Shown here: one piece after another, positions 1 through 8,224 of the stretch | Layout of the letters: each line of letters starts with the position of its first letter | Position numbering within the stretch: position 1 is the first letter of the stretch | Assembly (NCBI RefSeq): GCF_030655415.1 | Contig: NZ_JAURVN010000017.1 | Coordinates: forward strand, 1 to 64,000 | Direction of reading: 5' to 3' | Source of the DNA: Herminiimonas sp. | GTDB taxonomy: Bacteria; Pseudomonadota; Gammaproteobacteria; Burkholderiales; Burkholderiaceae | DNA length: 64,000 nucleotides | The notes under the pieces: generated by a model | The model's database searches: none | The model's input: only the letters and a program-made list of their open reading frames with translations | Told to the model about the DNA's origin: nothing | Translations under genes and position numbers: made by a program

Positions 1-149
1 GATGCTCTATGCATCTCTTTTACTTTTATGCTTTACTAGAAAAATGCCACAGCGCATTGTACAAATGCGCTTGAGTTCTCGCATCCCATATTCTTGGGAG
101 GTCGGAAATCAAGCGCATTTGCTTTGCTATGCGAAATGATGAGAATGGT
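1..149. other. Intergenic stretch with nested GCGCATT/AATGCGC inverted repeats
   Basis: No gene is seen. Two inverted repeats share one arm: GCGCATT (52-58) faces AATGCGC (64-70) across 5 bases, and AAATGCGCTTGA (63-74) faces TCAAGCGCATTT (109-120) across 34 bases. The middle arm could therefore pair with either partner. It could be a terminator region for a gene left of the window, or a protein-binding site; there is no T-run after the stems. Confidence 0.5.
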
Positions 150-174
150 TGCTGATTTGCAGCGAAAGCTGACC
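150..174 (+). repeat. Probable terminal inverted repeat (left end) of an IS21-family element
   Basis: The sequence begins TGCTGATTTGCAGCGAAAGC, starting with the TG expected of IS21-family ends, and sits about 70 bases before an istA-like start codon. Identification is by recollection of IS21-type ends of the TGTTGATTTGCA kind. The opposite end is not found nearby, so the insertion sequence is broken. Confidence 0.55.
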
Positions 175-221
175 AACGTTTAGAACACTATCCTACTTAC
201 CAAAATGAGTATGAGATTGGA

Positions 222-602
222 GTGATCGACGTGGCATTACTTGGAATTATTCGACGCTGGCACCTTCGTGACCAGGTCTCATTGAGGGAGATATCCAAAC
301 GATTGGGTATCTCTCGAAATACCGCCAGGCGTTATCTACGTGCTGAAACTGTCGAGCCAGCCTACGCTGATCGACGTTCCCCGGCTTCAGAGTCAGACTT
401 TTTCCCAACAGAAAATTTTGAAAGAGCAGATAAAAGCCATTCCGCTTGTTCTGTTATGTGCAGTATCCCTATGCGTACGGGTGGCGCGATAACATGTTTT
501 TCTCGATCTGGAGTTTTGCTAAGATTTTCTTGCTTGATGTGTTCTGTACGCGTGTCGGTTCGCCTGCGCATCATAAAGCGCATGATGTTCTGGCAATCCT
601 GA
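222..602 (+). pseudogene. istA: IS21-family transposase IstA, 5' remnant
   Basis: From the GTG at 222 the first roughly 52 residues match the N-terminal helix-turn-helix of IS21-family IstA transposases, with the typical stretches LLGIIRRWHLRDQVSLREIS and RLGISRNTARRYLRAE. Similarity stops near RRSPAS (about base 381). After that the frame runs on through unrelated low-complexity residues to a stop at 602, overlapping the 3' part of the minus-strand exonuclease gene. The DDE catalytic domain and the istB helper gene are missing, so this cannot transpose. It marks an old insertion inside the Tn7-like element's cargo, since truncated by deletion or recombination near position 380. Confidence 0.75.
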
Positions 603-989
603 GTGTTTAAAAAAATCATAAAGCATTAACTCAACGATCTCGTTGCTCACCAACTTATATCGGCACCAAGTTGGCACGCGATGATCTAAAGCGTCACAGA
701 ATAAATCCCAATCTGTTTGATAATCGACGCAAATAAATACATCTTCTTTGTCGCGTCGGACGATGTCAAGCCATTTGATAATTTCCAGGTGAAGATTATC
801 GATCGTAAAATATGAATGCGGTATTTGACGCAGCAAGGGTATGACTGCTTCTCGGACGAATGCAGAGCAGGCGTGGTCCGGATATGGAACTTCAGCGTAG
901 AAGTCCTCCCCGTACTCGGATGCCATGCCTAAACTGATAAGGTGGGGATTAAAAAAATCCGTGAATTCAGTATCTATAAAAACATTCAT
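519..989 (-). CDS. 3'-5' exonuclease of the DEDD superfamily, Rv2179c-like
   Basis: The 156-residue protein opens with MNVFIDTEFTDF, the Exo I motif (D-x-E) expected at the start of Rv2179c-like 3'-5' exoribonucleases, and ends with HHALYDAQANRHAY, matching the H-x4-D Exo III motif of DEDDh enzymes. An intermediate acidic motif is plausible in VDYQTDWDLF. Known relatives degrade 3' overhangs of structured RNA or DNA, but the substrate here is not known. The length is normal for the family and the gene looks intact. It lies downstream of tnsC in the cargo side of the Tn7-like element, on the same strand but 157 bases away. Phage-like and mobile-element contexts are common for this family, so a role in defence or anti-defence is possible but not shown. 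Confidence 0.75.
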   Translation of the reverse strand: MNVFIDTEFTDFFNPHLISLGMASEYGEDFYAEVPYPDHACSAFVREAVIPLLRQIPHSYFTIDNLHLEIIKWLDIVRRDKEDVFICVDYQTDWDLFCDALDHRVPTWCRYKLVSNEIVELMLYDFFKHSGLPEHHALYDAQANRHAYRTHQARKS

Positions 990-1146
990 ATATGTTCATT
1001 TATGAGAGTATCGACTCTTTCGTATATCCTGCGGTATGAAATTCCATTCCGCATAATTGGCACATATCTACAAAACTTTTTACCTCTGACCTGACGATGC
1101 ATATTACTAATTGGGTTAGGAATTGAACCCTTGAACAAGTAAAAAT

Positions 1147-2478
1147 TTAAAGTTTATCTTTATAAAGATTAGCATTCCTCTTTAAATCTTTCGCCGTGTG
1201 CTTTCCTTTATTATTAAATGGTATGACCTGACTAGACTTTTTGGTCCCCTTCGTGATGGCGCGCTTAACATCCGACAATCGACGACGTTCGTCAACAGAC
1301 AACGCGGCAGTGAGTTCTGCTTCTGCTAATAGCTCTTTTCTAAGCGAAATCGAAGACTCAAGAAATGTTGTTGCCGAATTATTTGGCAATGGGATCGGAC
1401 ACCACAAATCCTTCCTTTTAGGGTCGGGGCAATTTTGAATTTCCTGCGTAGTTAAAATTTCGGTCTCATCACGGTACACAGCATACTCACTTGAGAAATA
1501 GGCGCGCCTTATCGCTTCTCGGTCCACTTTTTTACTTCGTGTGTATTCAGCGCGGAACGCCAACACAATCAGCTTTGCCATGGCACGCTTCCGTCCTGCC
1601 GAGTATGCATGTAAGGCTTCCGAATCCAGAACTGGATCAAAAATCAGCACCTCCGGAGCAACGTCACGCTGCGCTTTGAGTGTGTTCTGCCAATCAAGAC
1701 TCTTACCGTGATCAGGAAAAAGAACGATCGGATCTGCGAGCAATCGCTGTTGCTCCTCACCTGGGCGGCGTTGGAGCCGACGAATCAAAGTGAAGTTCGC
1801 TGCGAATACGAATGGAAGACCAATGTATCCAAGGGAAAGTAACATTTGTGCGACACGTGCATTCGCACTTTCGCTCCCTGTGGCAAATTGGAACTCATCA
1901 CCAATAAGACAAGGTATCCCATCACGATAGGCCAAACGACGGCACTTCTTGATCAGATCAACAAGACTCCCCTTCACTTGCGTAAGGGAACAAAGAACCT
2001 CCAAAGGAGAGCTACACGCCTGCACAGTTATTTTCCAAGGTCCTTTTACCGGAAAGGGGGAATGGCTTTCATCGACCAAGATTTGCTGTTCATCATTACC
2101 GCAAACTCTGCAAAATGCGTTTATCAGTTCTGATTTCCCAGTGCCTGCCAAGCCTGTTAAACATATTGGTGAAGAAAAACTGGGAAGTGGCGATTCTTGC
2201 GCATATAAGCCATTGAGAAATGTTTTCCCATCTGGATATTTGGCTACGCAATGTGCGTGCGCCACTCCGACCAAGCGCTTAAGGACTGTTATGCATTGCT
2301 CGGTCGGATAGAAAACCGTTTGAAGCGCCGTTTCAAGTTGGTGACATGCCAATTCAACCGGGAAAGAAGACAAGTTAGATAAAGGGGGGACCGTTACTAA
2401 TGCGCGTCGCTTGAGTTCATCGGTATCAAGCAATGTCTCAAAGCGATCCGCCCAATAAGAAGTTGTTCGGATAGTCAC
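1147..2478 (-). CDS. tnsC: Tn7-like transposition regulator TnsC (AAA+ ATPase)
   Basis: A 443-residue AAA+ ATPase with Walker A CLTGLAGTGKSELINAF near residues 103-119 and Walker B CLIGDEFQF near 190-198. TnsC proteins form filaments on target DNA and pass the signal from the target selector (TniQ/TnsD) to the TnsAB transposase. The start is a GTG that overlaps the tnsB stop in a GTGA arrangement, so the two are translationally coupled. The C-terminal tail is rich in lysine, as expected for a DNA- or partner-binding end. Length and neighbours fit the TnsC/TniB branch of Tn7-like elements; the adjacent TnsA argues against Tn5053/Tn402 types, which lack it. Confidence 0.87.
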   Translation of the reverse strand: MTIRTTSYWADRFETLLDTDELKRRALVTVPPLSNLSSFPVELACHQLETALQTVFYPTEQCITVLKRLVGVAHAHCVAKYPDGKTFLNGLYAQESPLPSFSSPICLTGLAGTGKSELINAFCRVCGNDEQQILVDESHSPFPVKGPWKITVQACSSPLEVLCSLTQVKGSLVDLIKKCRRLAYRDGIPCLIGDEFQFATGSESANARVAQMLLSLGYIGLPFVFAANFTLIRRLQRRPGEEQQRLLADPIVLFPDHGKSLDWQNTLKAQRDVAPEVLIFDPVLDSEALHAYSAGRKRAMAKLIVLAFRAEYTRSKKVDREAIRRAYFSSEYAVYRDETEILTTQEIQNCPDPKRKDLWCPIPLPNNSATTFLESSISLRKELLAEAELTAALSVDERRRLSDVKRAITKGTKKSSQVIPFNNKGKHTAKDLKRNANLYKDKL

Positions 2479-4520
2479 GCTGCTTTCCTCTTCTTAGTGG
2501 TTCTTGATTCGTCCTGCTGTTGCACCTTAGCTCGTTTAGGCTTTCCAGATCTTCGCTGCCCCGCATCCCATGATTTTCCAGTGTTTGATTCAAAACGTTC
2601 ACGAAAGTCCGAGGAATTAGCATTCTGATGCACACGAAACGCCGATTTAATTTCACGACGAACATCTACCCATTGTTCAAGCTCAACAACCGACGTCCAT
2701 AGTGTTTCTTCATCCCCTCTTATCCGCAACATTGCGTCGAGCATAAGCAACTTTCCATCGACCTCCACCCATACATGACGTACACACATATCCAAGACGT
2801 ACCCCTGAATGCGCGGCTTCATGCCGTGAGATATGTTGCATCTTTCTAGAGCACCCGTGCATTCAAAATCTGATGAGTAATAGCGACGGCCATTCAGATA
2901 TACCCCGTCTTCGCTCACCAAAAATTCGGTAGGTGTCAGGAACGTGCGAATTGCCTCATCGATTCGCATTGGATGAGCATCATTCCGAAAAATTTTGTCG
3001 TAGTAGTTCCATAATCCGATCGGGCTAGGAGTGACGAATGCCAATTCACTATCTGGATCGAAACGGGCCTCCATATCCGCTCCGTTATTAAACTCAATCA
3101 ATCTCAATATTTCTCGCTTGGCTAACTCCACAGGAGTAAGTGCACTTTGTACGTAAGTCGGCTCTCCTTCAAATTTCAGATCTTTGGGGTGCGACGACTC
3201 GACTGTTGCTTTGGATTGCCCAGACCATGAGGGAGCCAGATCTCGTATTGGGAAACGTTGCTCCATCGCTTCGATCAACTCCTTTCGAGCACCAGGACCG
3301 CGATCAATACCAAAGTGACCAGGCAACCCAACGCTGCTCCACTCAATTGTGTCGAATGGAACTCCAAATAATCGACAAAAATAATCTTTGGGGACTGCCA
3401 TGCAGAACAACATCATTCGATAAGCGGTGGATCGTTCCGCACCAAATGAAAATCCGATGCCAAGCTTCAAGCCCGAGAGGACATCTCGACTAACAACGAC
3501 ACATAGTGGCGGAAGATTTTTTCCTTCTATATATCCTTTGGAACGCTCCTTCAAGTAATAACCATCTGCCTCTACTTTTTCCATTAGATTGCAAATTTCT
3601 TCCGAGAAACGTCCCTTGGACGCTGCGATACGAGTTCTGTGCCGAGTAGATCCATAAAGTGATTTCTGAACCTGCTCCATTCCAATGTTTTTAACAACTC
3701 GATATTTGAACTGCCAATACGTTGGGATTGGTTCGCCTTGCGGGTGAACATAAACCTTCATGCCAGACTCATGAGTGACAATCCTGCAATGAAAATCCTC
3801 TACCATTGCGTCCTCAAAGATCTTGGTCATGAATTTACCTATTCCAGCCCGTTTTAAATAACTCTTGATGCAGGCTTCTTCCAGTTCCTTGCTGCAACCG
3901 TGTCCATAATTCTTTCCGAATGCAATGGACGGTGCACCAAATTTTTGATCCGGATAGCACTCCCGATCCCAATGGCCGATTCGATGAAAAGGCGGAAGCA
4001 ATGTCCATATATCTTGACCAAAGCAAAGGTAAGTAAGAAGCCACAAACGAAATCTTGATTCGTTCTGAGGCGGATTGCACTGAGCTGCGCGACGATTAAT
4101 TTCCGCTTGTGGATCTGTACTGGACAAAATACTTTCCATATCTCGAACCGACGGAGCGATGTGTAGAAAACGGTTTTCGACGCGAACTTGATGGGAAATC
4201 TTTGCCTTTGTACGCAGGCGATCTATCTGATCAAGATTCATTCCGTCCAACGATTCAAGCCAAGGCGGCAGGCTCATTTGATGAGGTAATGGCATGATTT
4301 GATCCGAAGCTGCCCCCTCTTCAAAAGCTCGTCTTGGCACCGTCAAGAGATGCGCTTTAGGCTGCCCTATATTGTTACCGTTATCAAAGTGCACGATAAA
4401 AACCCGGCCGCTCTTGAAGTCACTACGTAAGAAGTAATAAACTAGACCCTTCATCAAGGTCCCACAACCATCCGCTGCAATGATTTGAGTACCTATCTTC
4501 ACAGTTTTACTCCGAACCAC
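2475..4520 (-). CDS. tnsB: Tn7-like transposase TnsB (DDE integrase superfamily)
   Basis: The 681-residue protein is a retroviral-integrase-type transposase. Catalytic acids are seen as D in VVVSRDVLSGLKLG, D in HFGIDRGPGA and E in SKATVESSHPK, in that order and with usual spacing. TnsB cuts the 3' ends of the transposon and joins them to target DNA, acting with TnsA. The C-terminal region (QQDESRTTKKRKAA) is basic. The gene begins with GTG inside the last 22 bases of tnsA, and its stop overlaps tnsC, so the three form one tight operon. No frameshift or internal stop is present, so the transposase is likely functional. Confidence 0.88.
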   Translation of the reverse strand: MVRSKTVKIGTQIIAADGCGTLMKGLVYYFLRSDFKSGRVFIVHFDNGNNIGQPKAHLLTVPRRAFEEGAASDQIMPLPHQMSLPPWLESLDGMNLDQIDRLRTKAKISHQVRVENRFLHIAPSVRDMESILSSTDPQAEINRRAAQCNPPQNESRFRLWLLTYLCFGQDIWTLLPPFHRIGHWDRECYPDQKFGAPSIAFGKNYGHGCSKELEEACIKSYLKRAGIGKFMTKIFEDAMVEDFHCRIVTHESGMKVYVHPQGEPIPTYWQFKYRVVKNIGMEQVQKSLYGSTRHRTRIAASKGRFSEEICNLMEKVEADGYYLKERSKGYIEGKNLPPLCVVVSRDVLSGLKLGIGFSFGAERSTAYRMMLFCMAVPKDYFCRLFGVPFDTIEWSSVGLPGHFGIDRGPGARKELIEAMEQRFPIRDLAPSWSGQSKATVESSHPKDLKFEGEPTYVQSALTPVELAKREILRLIEFNNGADMEARFDPDSELAFVTPSPIGLWNYYDKIFRNDAHPMRIDEAIRTFLTPTEFLVSEDGVYLNGRRYYSSDFECTGALERCNISHGMKPRIQGYVLDMCVRHVWVEVDGKLLMLDAMLRIRGDEETLWTSVVELEQWVDVRREIKSAFRVHQNANSSDFRERFESNTGKSWDAGQRRSGKPKRAKVQQQDESRTTKKRKAA

Positions 4521-5506
4521 TCAGCATAGACAACTGTCACATCTCGCACTTCAGGATGCATTGGTCTATTGATAAGGATCGGTTGAAATAAATCGACCCT
4601 AAGCTGTCGATACCAAATTGCCTGATAAAAAACTGTCCGGCATTCGTCAACGGAATAACGACCTCGCTCAACAAATAAAGTAATAACTTCCGCAGGCGTG
4701 ATACCTAACGCCATGGCGTCTTGGAATTTTTGAAGAATTTCTGCGCGCTGATTTTCCGAAATAGATAACTGACGACGGTGATAAAGGAAGAGCTGCCTCA
4801 AGTTGGCCGCAACATTCAAATTAATCTCTTCGCCAGCTATCCGTATAGTTTTAATATTTGCATCCAAATATAAAGTCGCTTCAATTTCATGGCGCGCCAA
4901 GATAGCCCGAGTAGGCTCTGATGACTGAGGTCTTCCATATCGGCTTGGCCCAGCTCGCATGAAATTTTGGCGCTTGTCTTTAATCGTCCAATTAATGCAA
5001 TCGATATGACTGCCGGCTCTGGCGATCGCCCACAACAGATCGCCGCACCATGGATAAACAACCGTCATTTGTTCGCCAGCTATTTCTGGATGCGAAACCT
5101 TAATACGAGGCAGAACATCCAAAGCATCGAGTCGATCTGCAACATCAATCAATCCATTCAAAGGACGTAGTGAGCTACGGTCGATACCTGGATATGTCCA
5201 AAGGGGATGCACGGCAGGTTCCGGTGCGAGTATCCGTTGTTCCTGCAGTCCCACTACATCCGGATGATAAATTCCAAGTAAAGCCGCATCTCGTTCAGCA
5301 GTGGATAACAAATGAATTTCCCGACCGCCAAATTTCTTTGGAGTCAGAATGAAAGCACGCGAAATGGAGGGGGCCTCCTGAGGAGTGGCCAAAATCCCCG
5401 GCACATAATTCAAATCCCACATGGGATTTTGTTGGCGCTGATAAAGAACCTTCAGCTTCGCAGACGAGATGCGTTTTTGATAACTCACTATCGCCTCAGA
5501 AGGCAA
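4499..5506 (-). CDS. tnsA: Tn7-like endonuclease TnsA
   Basis: A 335-residue protein with the features of the TnsA restriction-like nuclease: an acidic residue in STAERDAALLGIYHPDVVG (equivalent of E63 of Tn7 TnsA), an aspartate in VYPWCGDLLWAI (equivalent of D114) and a lysine in NWTIKDKRQNF (equivalent of K132). TnsA cuts the 5' ends of the transposon, allowing cut-and-paste movement. The C-terminal half would be the winged-helix part that contacts TnsC. The annotated start is a TTG; a GTG six codons later (SYQKR follows) is an alternative. The residue equivalences are from memory of the family and not from an alignment. Confidence 0.8.
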   Translation of the reverse strand: MPSEAIVSYQKRISSAKLKVLYQRQQNPMWDLNYVPGILATPQEAPSISRAFILTPKKFGGREIHLLSTAERDAALLGIYHPDVVGLQEQRILAPEPAVHPLWTYPGIDRSSLRPLNGLIDVADRLDALDVLPRIKVSHPEIAGEQMTVVYPWCGDLLWAIARAGSHIDCINWTIKDKRQNFMRAGPSRYGRPQSSEPTRAILARHEIEATLYLDANIKTIRIAGEEINLNVAANLRQLFLYHRRQLSISENQRAEILQKFQDAMALGITPAEVITLFVERGRYSVDECRTVFYQAIWYRQLRVDLFQPILINRPMHPEVRDVTVVYAEWFGVKL

Positions 5507-5732
5507 GGTGAGAAAAGATTAGAGGACATGTAGCACTCCTTGAGCTAATCAAAGTTATTTATTCCATACACTCACTAAGATTTATGAATGTTTGGACGAC
5601 ACAAGACCTTTGACTTACCCGAAAAAACAGGAGATACTTCAAGTGCTAGCAAGAAGTCTCCCTGCGTAAGCAGGTAAGCCGGATCTTTCAGTAATGAGGG
5701 GTTCGGCTTTTGTTTTATATCCAGCTAATCTC
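5507..5732 (+). ncRNA. Possible small transcript ending at a strong plus-strand terminator
   Basis: No open frame fills this gap, yet it holds ordered structure. A short hairpin CCTGC-GTAA-GCAGG (5661-5674) is followed at once by a terminator hairpin on the plus strand. Since no protein gene on the plus strand precedes it, the terminator would end a short non-coding transcript starting somewhere in 5510-5640. A weak promoter-like pair (TTGAGC near 5540, CATACA near 5565) is present but too widely spaced to trust. The tnsA promoter must also be in this gap on the other strand. This is inference from structure only. Confidence 0.3.
5676..5716 (+). terminator. Rho-independent terminator (plus strand)
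   Basis: An 8-bp stem, AAGCCGGA (5676-5683) with TTCGGCTT (5702-5709), encloses an 18-base loop and is followed by TTTTGTTTT. The T-run is on the plus strand only, although the flanking genes are both on the minus strand. Confidence 0.6.
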
Positions 5733-5993
5733 CTATTTTTCAGAATCTAATGCCGTCAACTGCTCAACAAGTTGACGCGACAATTCGTCTATACCCAAGG
5801 CAACGCCTTGCTTTAATCCAAGTGCAAGCGCAATTTTGTGGCTTTGCCCTCTCATACACTTTCTACGCCCCTCAAGAACTTGATAAACCAGTCCCGCAGA
5901 AAATCCTCGAACCCTAGCCCACTCGGCAACTGAAGTGCCAGAGCGCTCAAATAAATTTTTAGCAGCAGAGGCATCAAGGACAGGCTCATTCAT
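5733..5993 (-). CDS. Small helix-turn-helix DNA-binding protein
   Basis: An 86-residue protein when started at the ATG at 5993 (MNEPVLDAS); a TTG four codons upstream is less likely. Residues about 8-55 form one compact helix-turn-helix, with the run SVAEWARVRGFSAGLVYQVL followed by EGRRKCMRG, a pattern found in small phage and plasmid repressors. The acidic C-terminal tail is short. It faces away from a second HTH gene across 81 bases, a typical arrangement for a regulatory switch. A job in controlling the Tn7-like element's transposition genes is inferred from position. No enzyme domain is present. Confidence 0.6.
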   Translation of the reverse strand: MNEPVLDASAAKNLFERSGTSVAEWARVRGFSAGLVYQVLEGRRKCMRGQSHKIALALGLKQGVALGIDELSRQLVEQLTALDSEK

Positions 5994-6074
5994 GGATTCT
6001 ACCAAAATGTATGCTTAAGCGATCAATTTATCACATACTTGCCTATTTGCGCTTCTGTACATACAATTAATAAC
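5994..6074. promoter_or_regulatory. Divergent promoter/operator region between two HTH genes
   Basis: The 81-base gap separates two divergently read regulator genes and must hold both promoters. It contains the perfect palindrome GCTTAAGC (6013-6020) and related TGTATG/TGTACA motifs (about 6009 and 6056) that could be operator half-sites. Assignment is by position and symmetry only. Confidence 0.4.
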
Positions 6075-6542
6075 ATGACTGTACAAATATCTACACTTCA
6101 AAGCGTTGGCATCCCTCTAGGTTTTGGAATTCGACTCAAAGAAGAGCGCAAACGTTTGGGTCTAAATCAAGCCGAATTTGCGCAAATTGGAGGAGTCGGA
6201 CGTTTGGCTCAGTTGCAATATGAGTCTGAAGCGACTGCGCCGACAACACGCTATCTATCTGCAATTGGCGCCATTGGTGTCGATTTGGTTTATCTCGTAG
6301 CAAACATACGTTTAGAAGCAGATGGTTTGAGAGCGGCGCAACGAGAGAGCGTCGAACGGCGTGCGTTCGAGTGGGTGGAAACATATGCAGAGACTCTAGC
6401 AAACGGAAAAATGAGTGCAGAAGCTAGGCGTTTTATCTACCAAATCATTCGTGGCGTTCTGATTCAAATGGAATTGGGAGCATTGCCGGAAGACTTCGAC
6501 ATCGGTCTTTTAATGTCACAAAAGATTGGTAATTTTCAGTAA
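6075..6542 (+). CDS. XRE-family transcriptional regulator
   Basis: A 155-residue protein from the ATG at 6075; an upstream TTG in the same frame would add 12 residues of no family resemblance. Residues 14-67 are an XRE/Cro-type helix-turn-helix (GIRLKEERKRLGLNQAEFAQ, then YESEATAPTTRYLSAI), with GVDLVYLV as the usual closing segment. The C-terminal 85 residues are helical and of unknown role, perhaps dimerisation. Its end abuts the tniQ start: the SD-like AAGGGG at 6541 begins in the stop codon region, so regulator and tniQ form an operon. It probably controls the transposon's own genes. Confidence 0.72.
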   Translation: MTVQISTLQSVGIPLGFGIRLKEERKRLGLNQAEFAQIGGVGRLAQLQYESEATAPTTRYLSAIGAIGVDLVYLVANIRLEADGLRAAQRESVERRAFEWVETYAETLANGKMSAEARRFIYQIIRGVLIQMELGALPEDFDIGLLMSQKIGNFQ

Positions 6543-6554
6543 GGGGTAATTGCA

Positions 6555-8087
6555 ATGGACGAGATGAAACTCCTTCCTGCCTTTTTAGCCGCACTCAGGC
6601 AAACCATCAGTGATCACCAAACCTCTCGTCATAATGACGATGCACTTGATCAAAAATTCAAATCTCTTTTCCACGAAAAAGTAGCCAGTGTTACGAATAG
6701 CGATTGTAAATCGTCTCAATCCTTCACTGGACGTGTAGTTCGTTTACCAACTCGTGCGCTTAATAAAAATCCAAGTGAATCAAGGGTTCTTCTTGAGATT
6801 TGCAGACCATTACCTGATGAGATTATTCAAGGCTGGAGAGGGCGTATGCGAGCCGCAAACTGCATAAGCCCAAAAGAAAAAATTGAAGAACTGATTGAAG
6901 CGCATGCACGCAGCATAGATAGAGATGTCACAGTTGGTACTGATTTTTTTCAAGATGCTGCCTGCATTCTCAATATGCAACGTGAACAACTGTTGCAGCA
7001 ACACACACTGACACCTTTTTTCAATTGTCTTCACGGATTAAAAGCTAGTGGCAAACTCGGAACTAAATCCTCGAAGCACAGAGAGGCTAGAGAACGTTAT
7101 GCTCTTTTCAGTTTTGGAGGAAAGCATCCTCGGTATTGTTGGCAATGTGCACAAGAGGATCGCTCCTCTTTAGGCTTCTCCTACTGGCGACGAGCTCATC
7201 AAATTCCAGGATTGCTTTGGTGCCCTAAGCATAGCAGCCAACTTTTAACTGTTCCGCGATCTGATGCCTTCAATCACGGTCCGCATGAGATGACGGACAC
7301 TACAGTCAATGAAAAAATTCATGACCTCAATAACGAGCAAACAGAATTATTAAAAAGGTATGCATTCATCGTAAATGAGATATTCGAACAGATGCCTGAG
7401 ATTGACAGTCGAACGGCAAGTGCCACCTTTGGAAAAATGGCTAGGGCTGCCGACCTACGATTTTCAAAAATAGGGACGCGTTCAACTGTAAGTAATCACC
7501 TCATGGAAAGACTTCCACTATGGTGGCTAAATGACGTCTCACGAGTAACCTGGATCCCAAACAAATATATTTCGACTGTTGATGGCATATGCACTCCTGA
7601 TGCCACTCGGTACACCACCGTGACATTGTGTCTGTTGGCAGCATTGTTTTATGACGACGCGGAATTAGCCGTTGCCGAAATTCTCAAACCAGCATCACTT
7701 ACTCAAAGTAAAACGCTTGGCTCAATTTTTTGGGGTAGCAAGAAAGTTTTCGATGAATACGTTGCTCAAAAAGGAAATGTTAGTAATGTTGCGGAACAAC
7801 TTTCAATTCCAGTCAGCACGACTTCACTTGGGTTATTGAATCAAGGATTGCCTGGTTTGGGCAAATCGACCACTGTAATTAATGCGGTGCATGCTTTTTT
7901 ATCAGGCGAGCCGCTGGCTGAGGTATGCACAAATTACAACGCCACAAGCGATGAGGTCAAAGCATTCTTGCGCCTGTCTGGTACTAAACTAAAAACTGCG
8001 CTTGATAAAATTCATGGAAAATCCTGTGAGAATTCGCAGTCAAGTAGCCCAACCATGAAAAAGCAAGTGTCAGTAAGATCGGCCTAG
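6555..8087 (+). CDS. tniQ: TniQ/TnsD-type target-selection protein
   Basis: A 510-residue protein with the TniQ signature: LEICRPLPDEIIQGWRGR near the N-terminal third, and a zinc-finger region CWQCAQEDR...WRRAHQ...LLWCPKHSSQL, where two Cys pairs/His line up with the family's C-x2-C and C-x2-H. TniQ/TnsD proteins bind the attachment site and recruit TnsC. The length is that of TnsD rather than of the short TniQ of Tn5053 or CRISPR-guided elements, so sequence-specific targeting of one chromosomal site is likely. The gene reads outward toward the transposon end and groESL. The C-terminal half has helix-turn-helix-like segments (VAEQLSIPVSTTSLGLLNQG) suited to DNA binding. Confidence 0.85.
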   Translation: MDEMKLLPAFLAALRQTISDHQTSRHNDDALDQKFKSLFHEKVASVTNSDCKSSQSFTGRVVRLPTRALNKNPSESRVLLEICRPLPDEIIQGWRGRMRAANCISPKEKIEELIEAHARSIDRDVTVGTDFFQDAACILNMQREQLLQQHTLTPFFNCLHGLKASGKLGTKSSKHREARERYALFSFGGKHPRYCWQCAQEDRSSLGFSYWRRAHQIPGLLWCPKHSSQLLTVPRSDAFNHGPHEMTDTTVNEKIHDLNNEQTELLKRYAFIVNEIFEQMPEIDSRTASATFGKMARAADLRFSKIGTRSTVSNHLMERLPLWWLNDVSRVTWIPNKYISTVDGICTPDATRYTTVTLCLLAALFYDDAELAVAEILKPASLTQSKTLGSIFWGSKKVFDEYVAQKGNVSNVAEQLSIPVSTTSLGLLNQGLPGLGKSTTVINAVHAFLSGEPLAEVCTNYNATSDEVKAFLRLSGTKLKTALDKIHGKSCENSQSSSPTMKKQVSVRSA

Positions 8088-8224
8088 TACGACCGTACTC
8101 CTACTAAAAACAAGTACTTGGGCACGCCGCTAAAACCGCCTTTCATCGCCCTAGTAATTTATCCTCATAGGGAAACTAGAGCAGTTTTCCATTATTAAAC
8201 CTTTCACAGGTACTTCTCCTCTAT

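Noticed and set aside
990..1146. Left end of the Tn7-like element between the exonuclease gene and tnsC
   Set aside because: No AATAAAGTC or TGTCGG unit is present in either orientation; the left end is probably outside the window.
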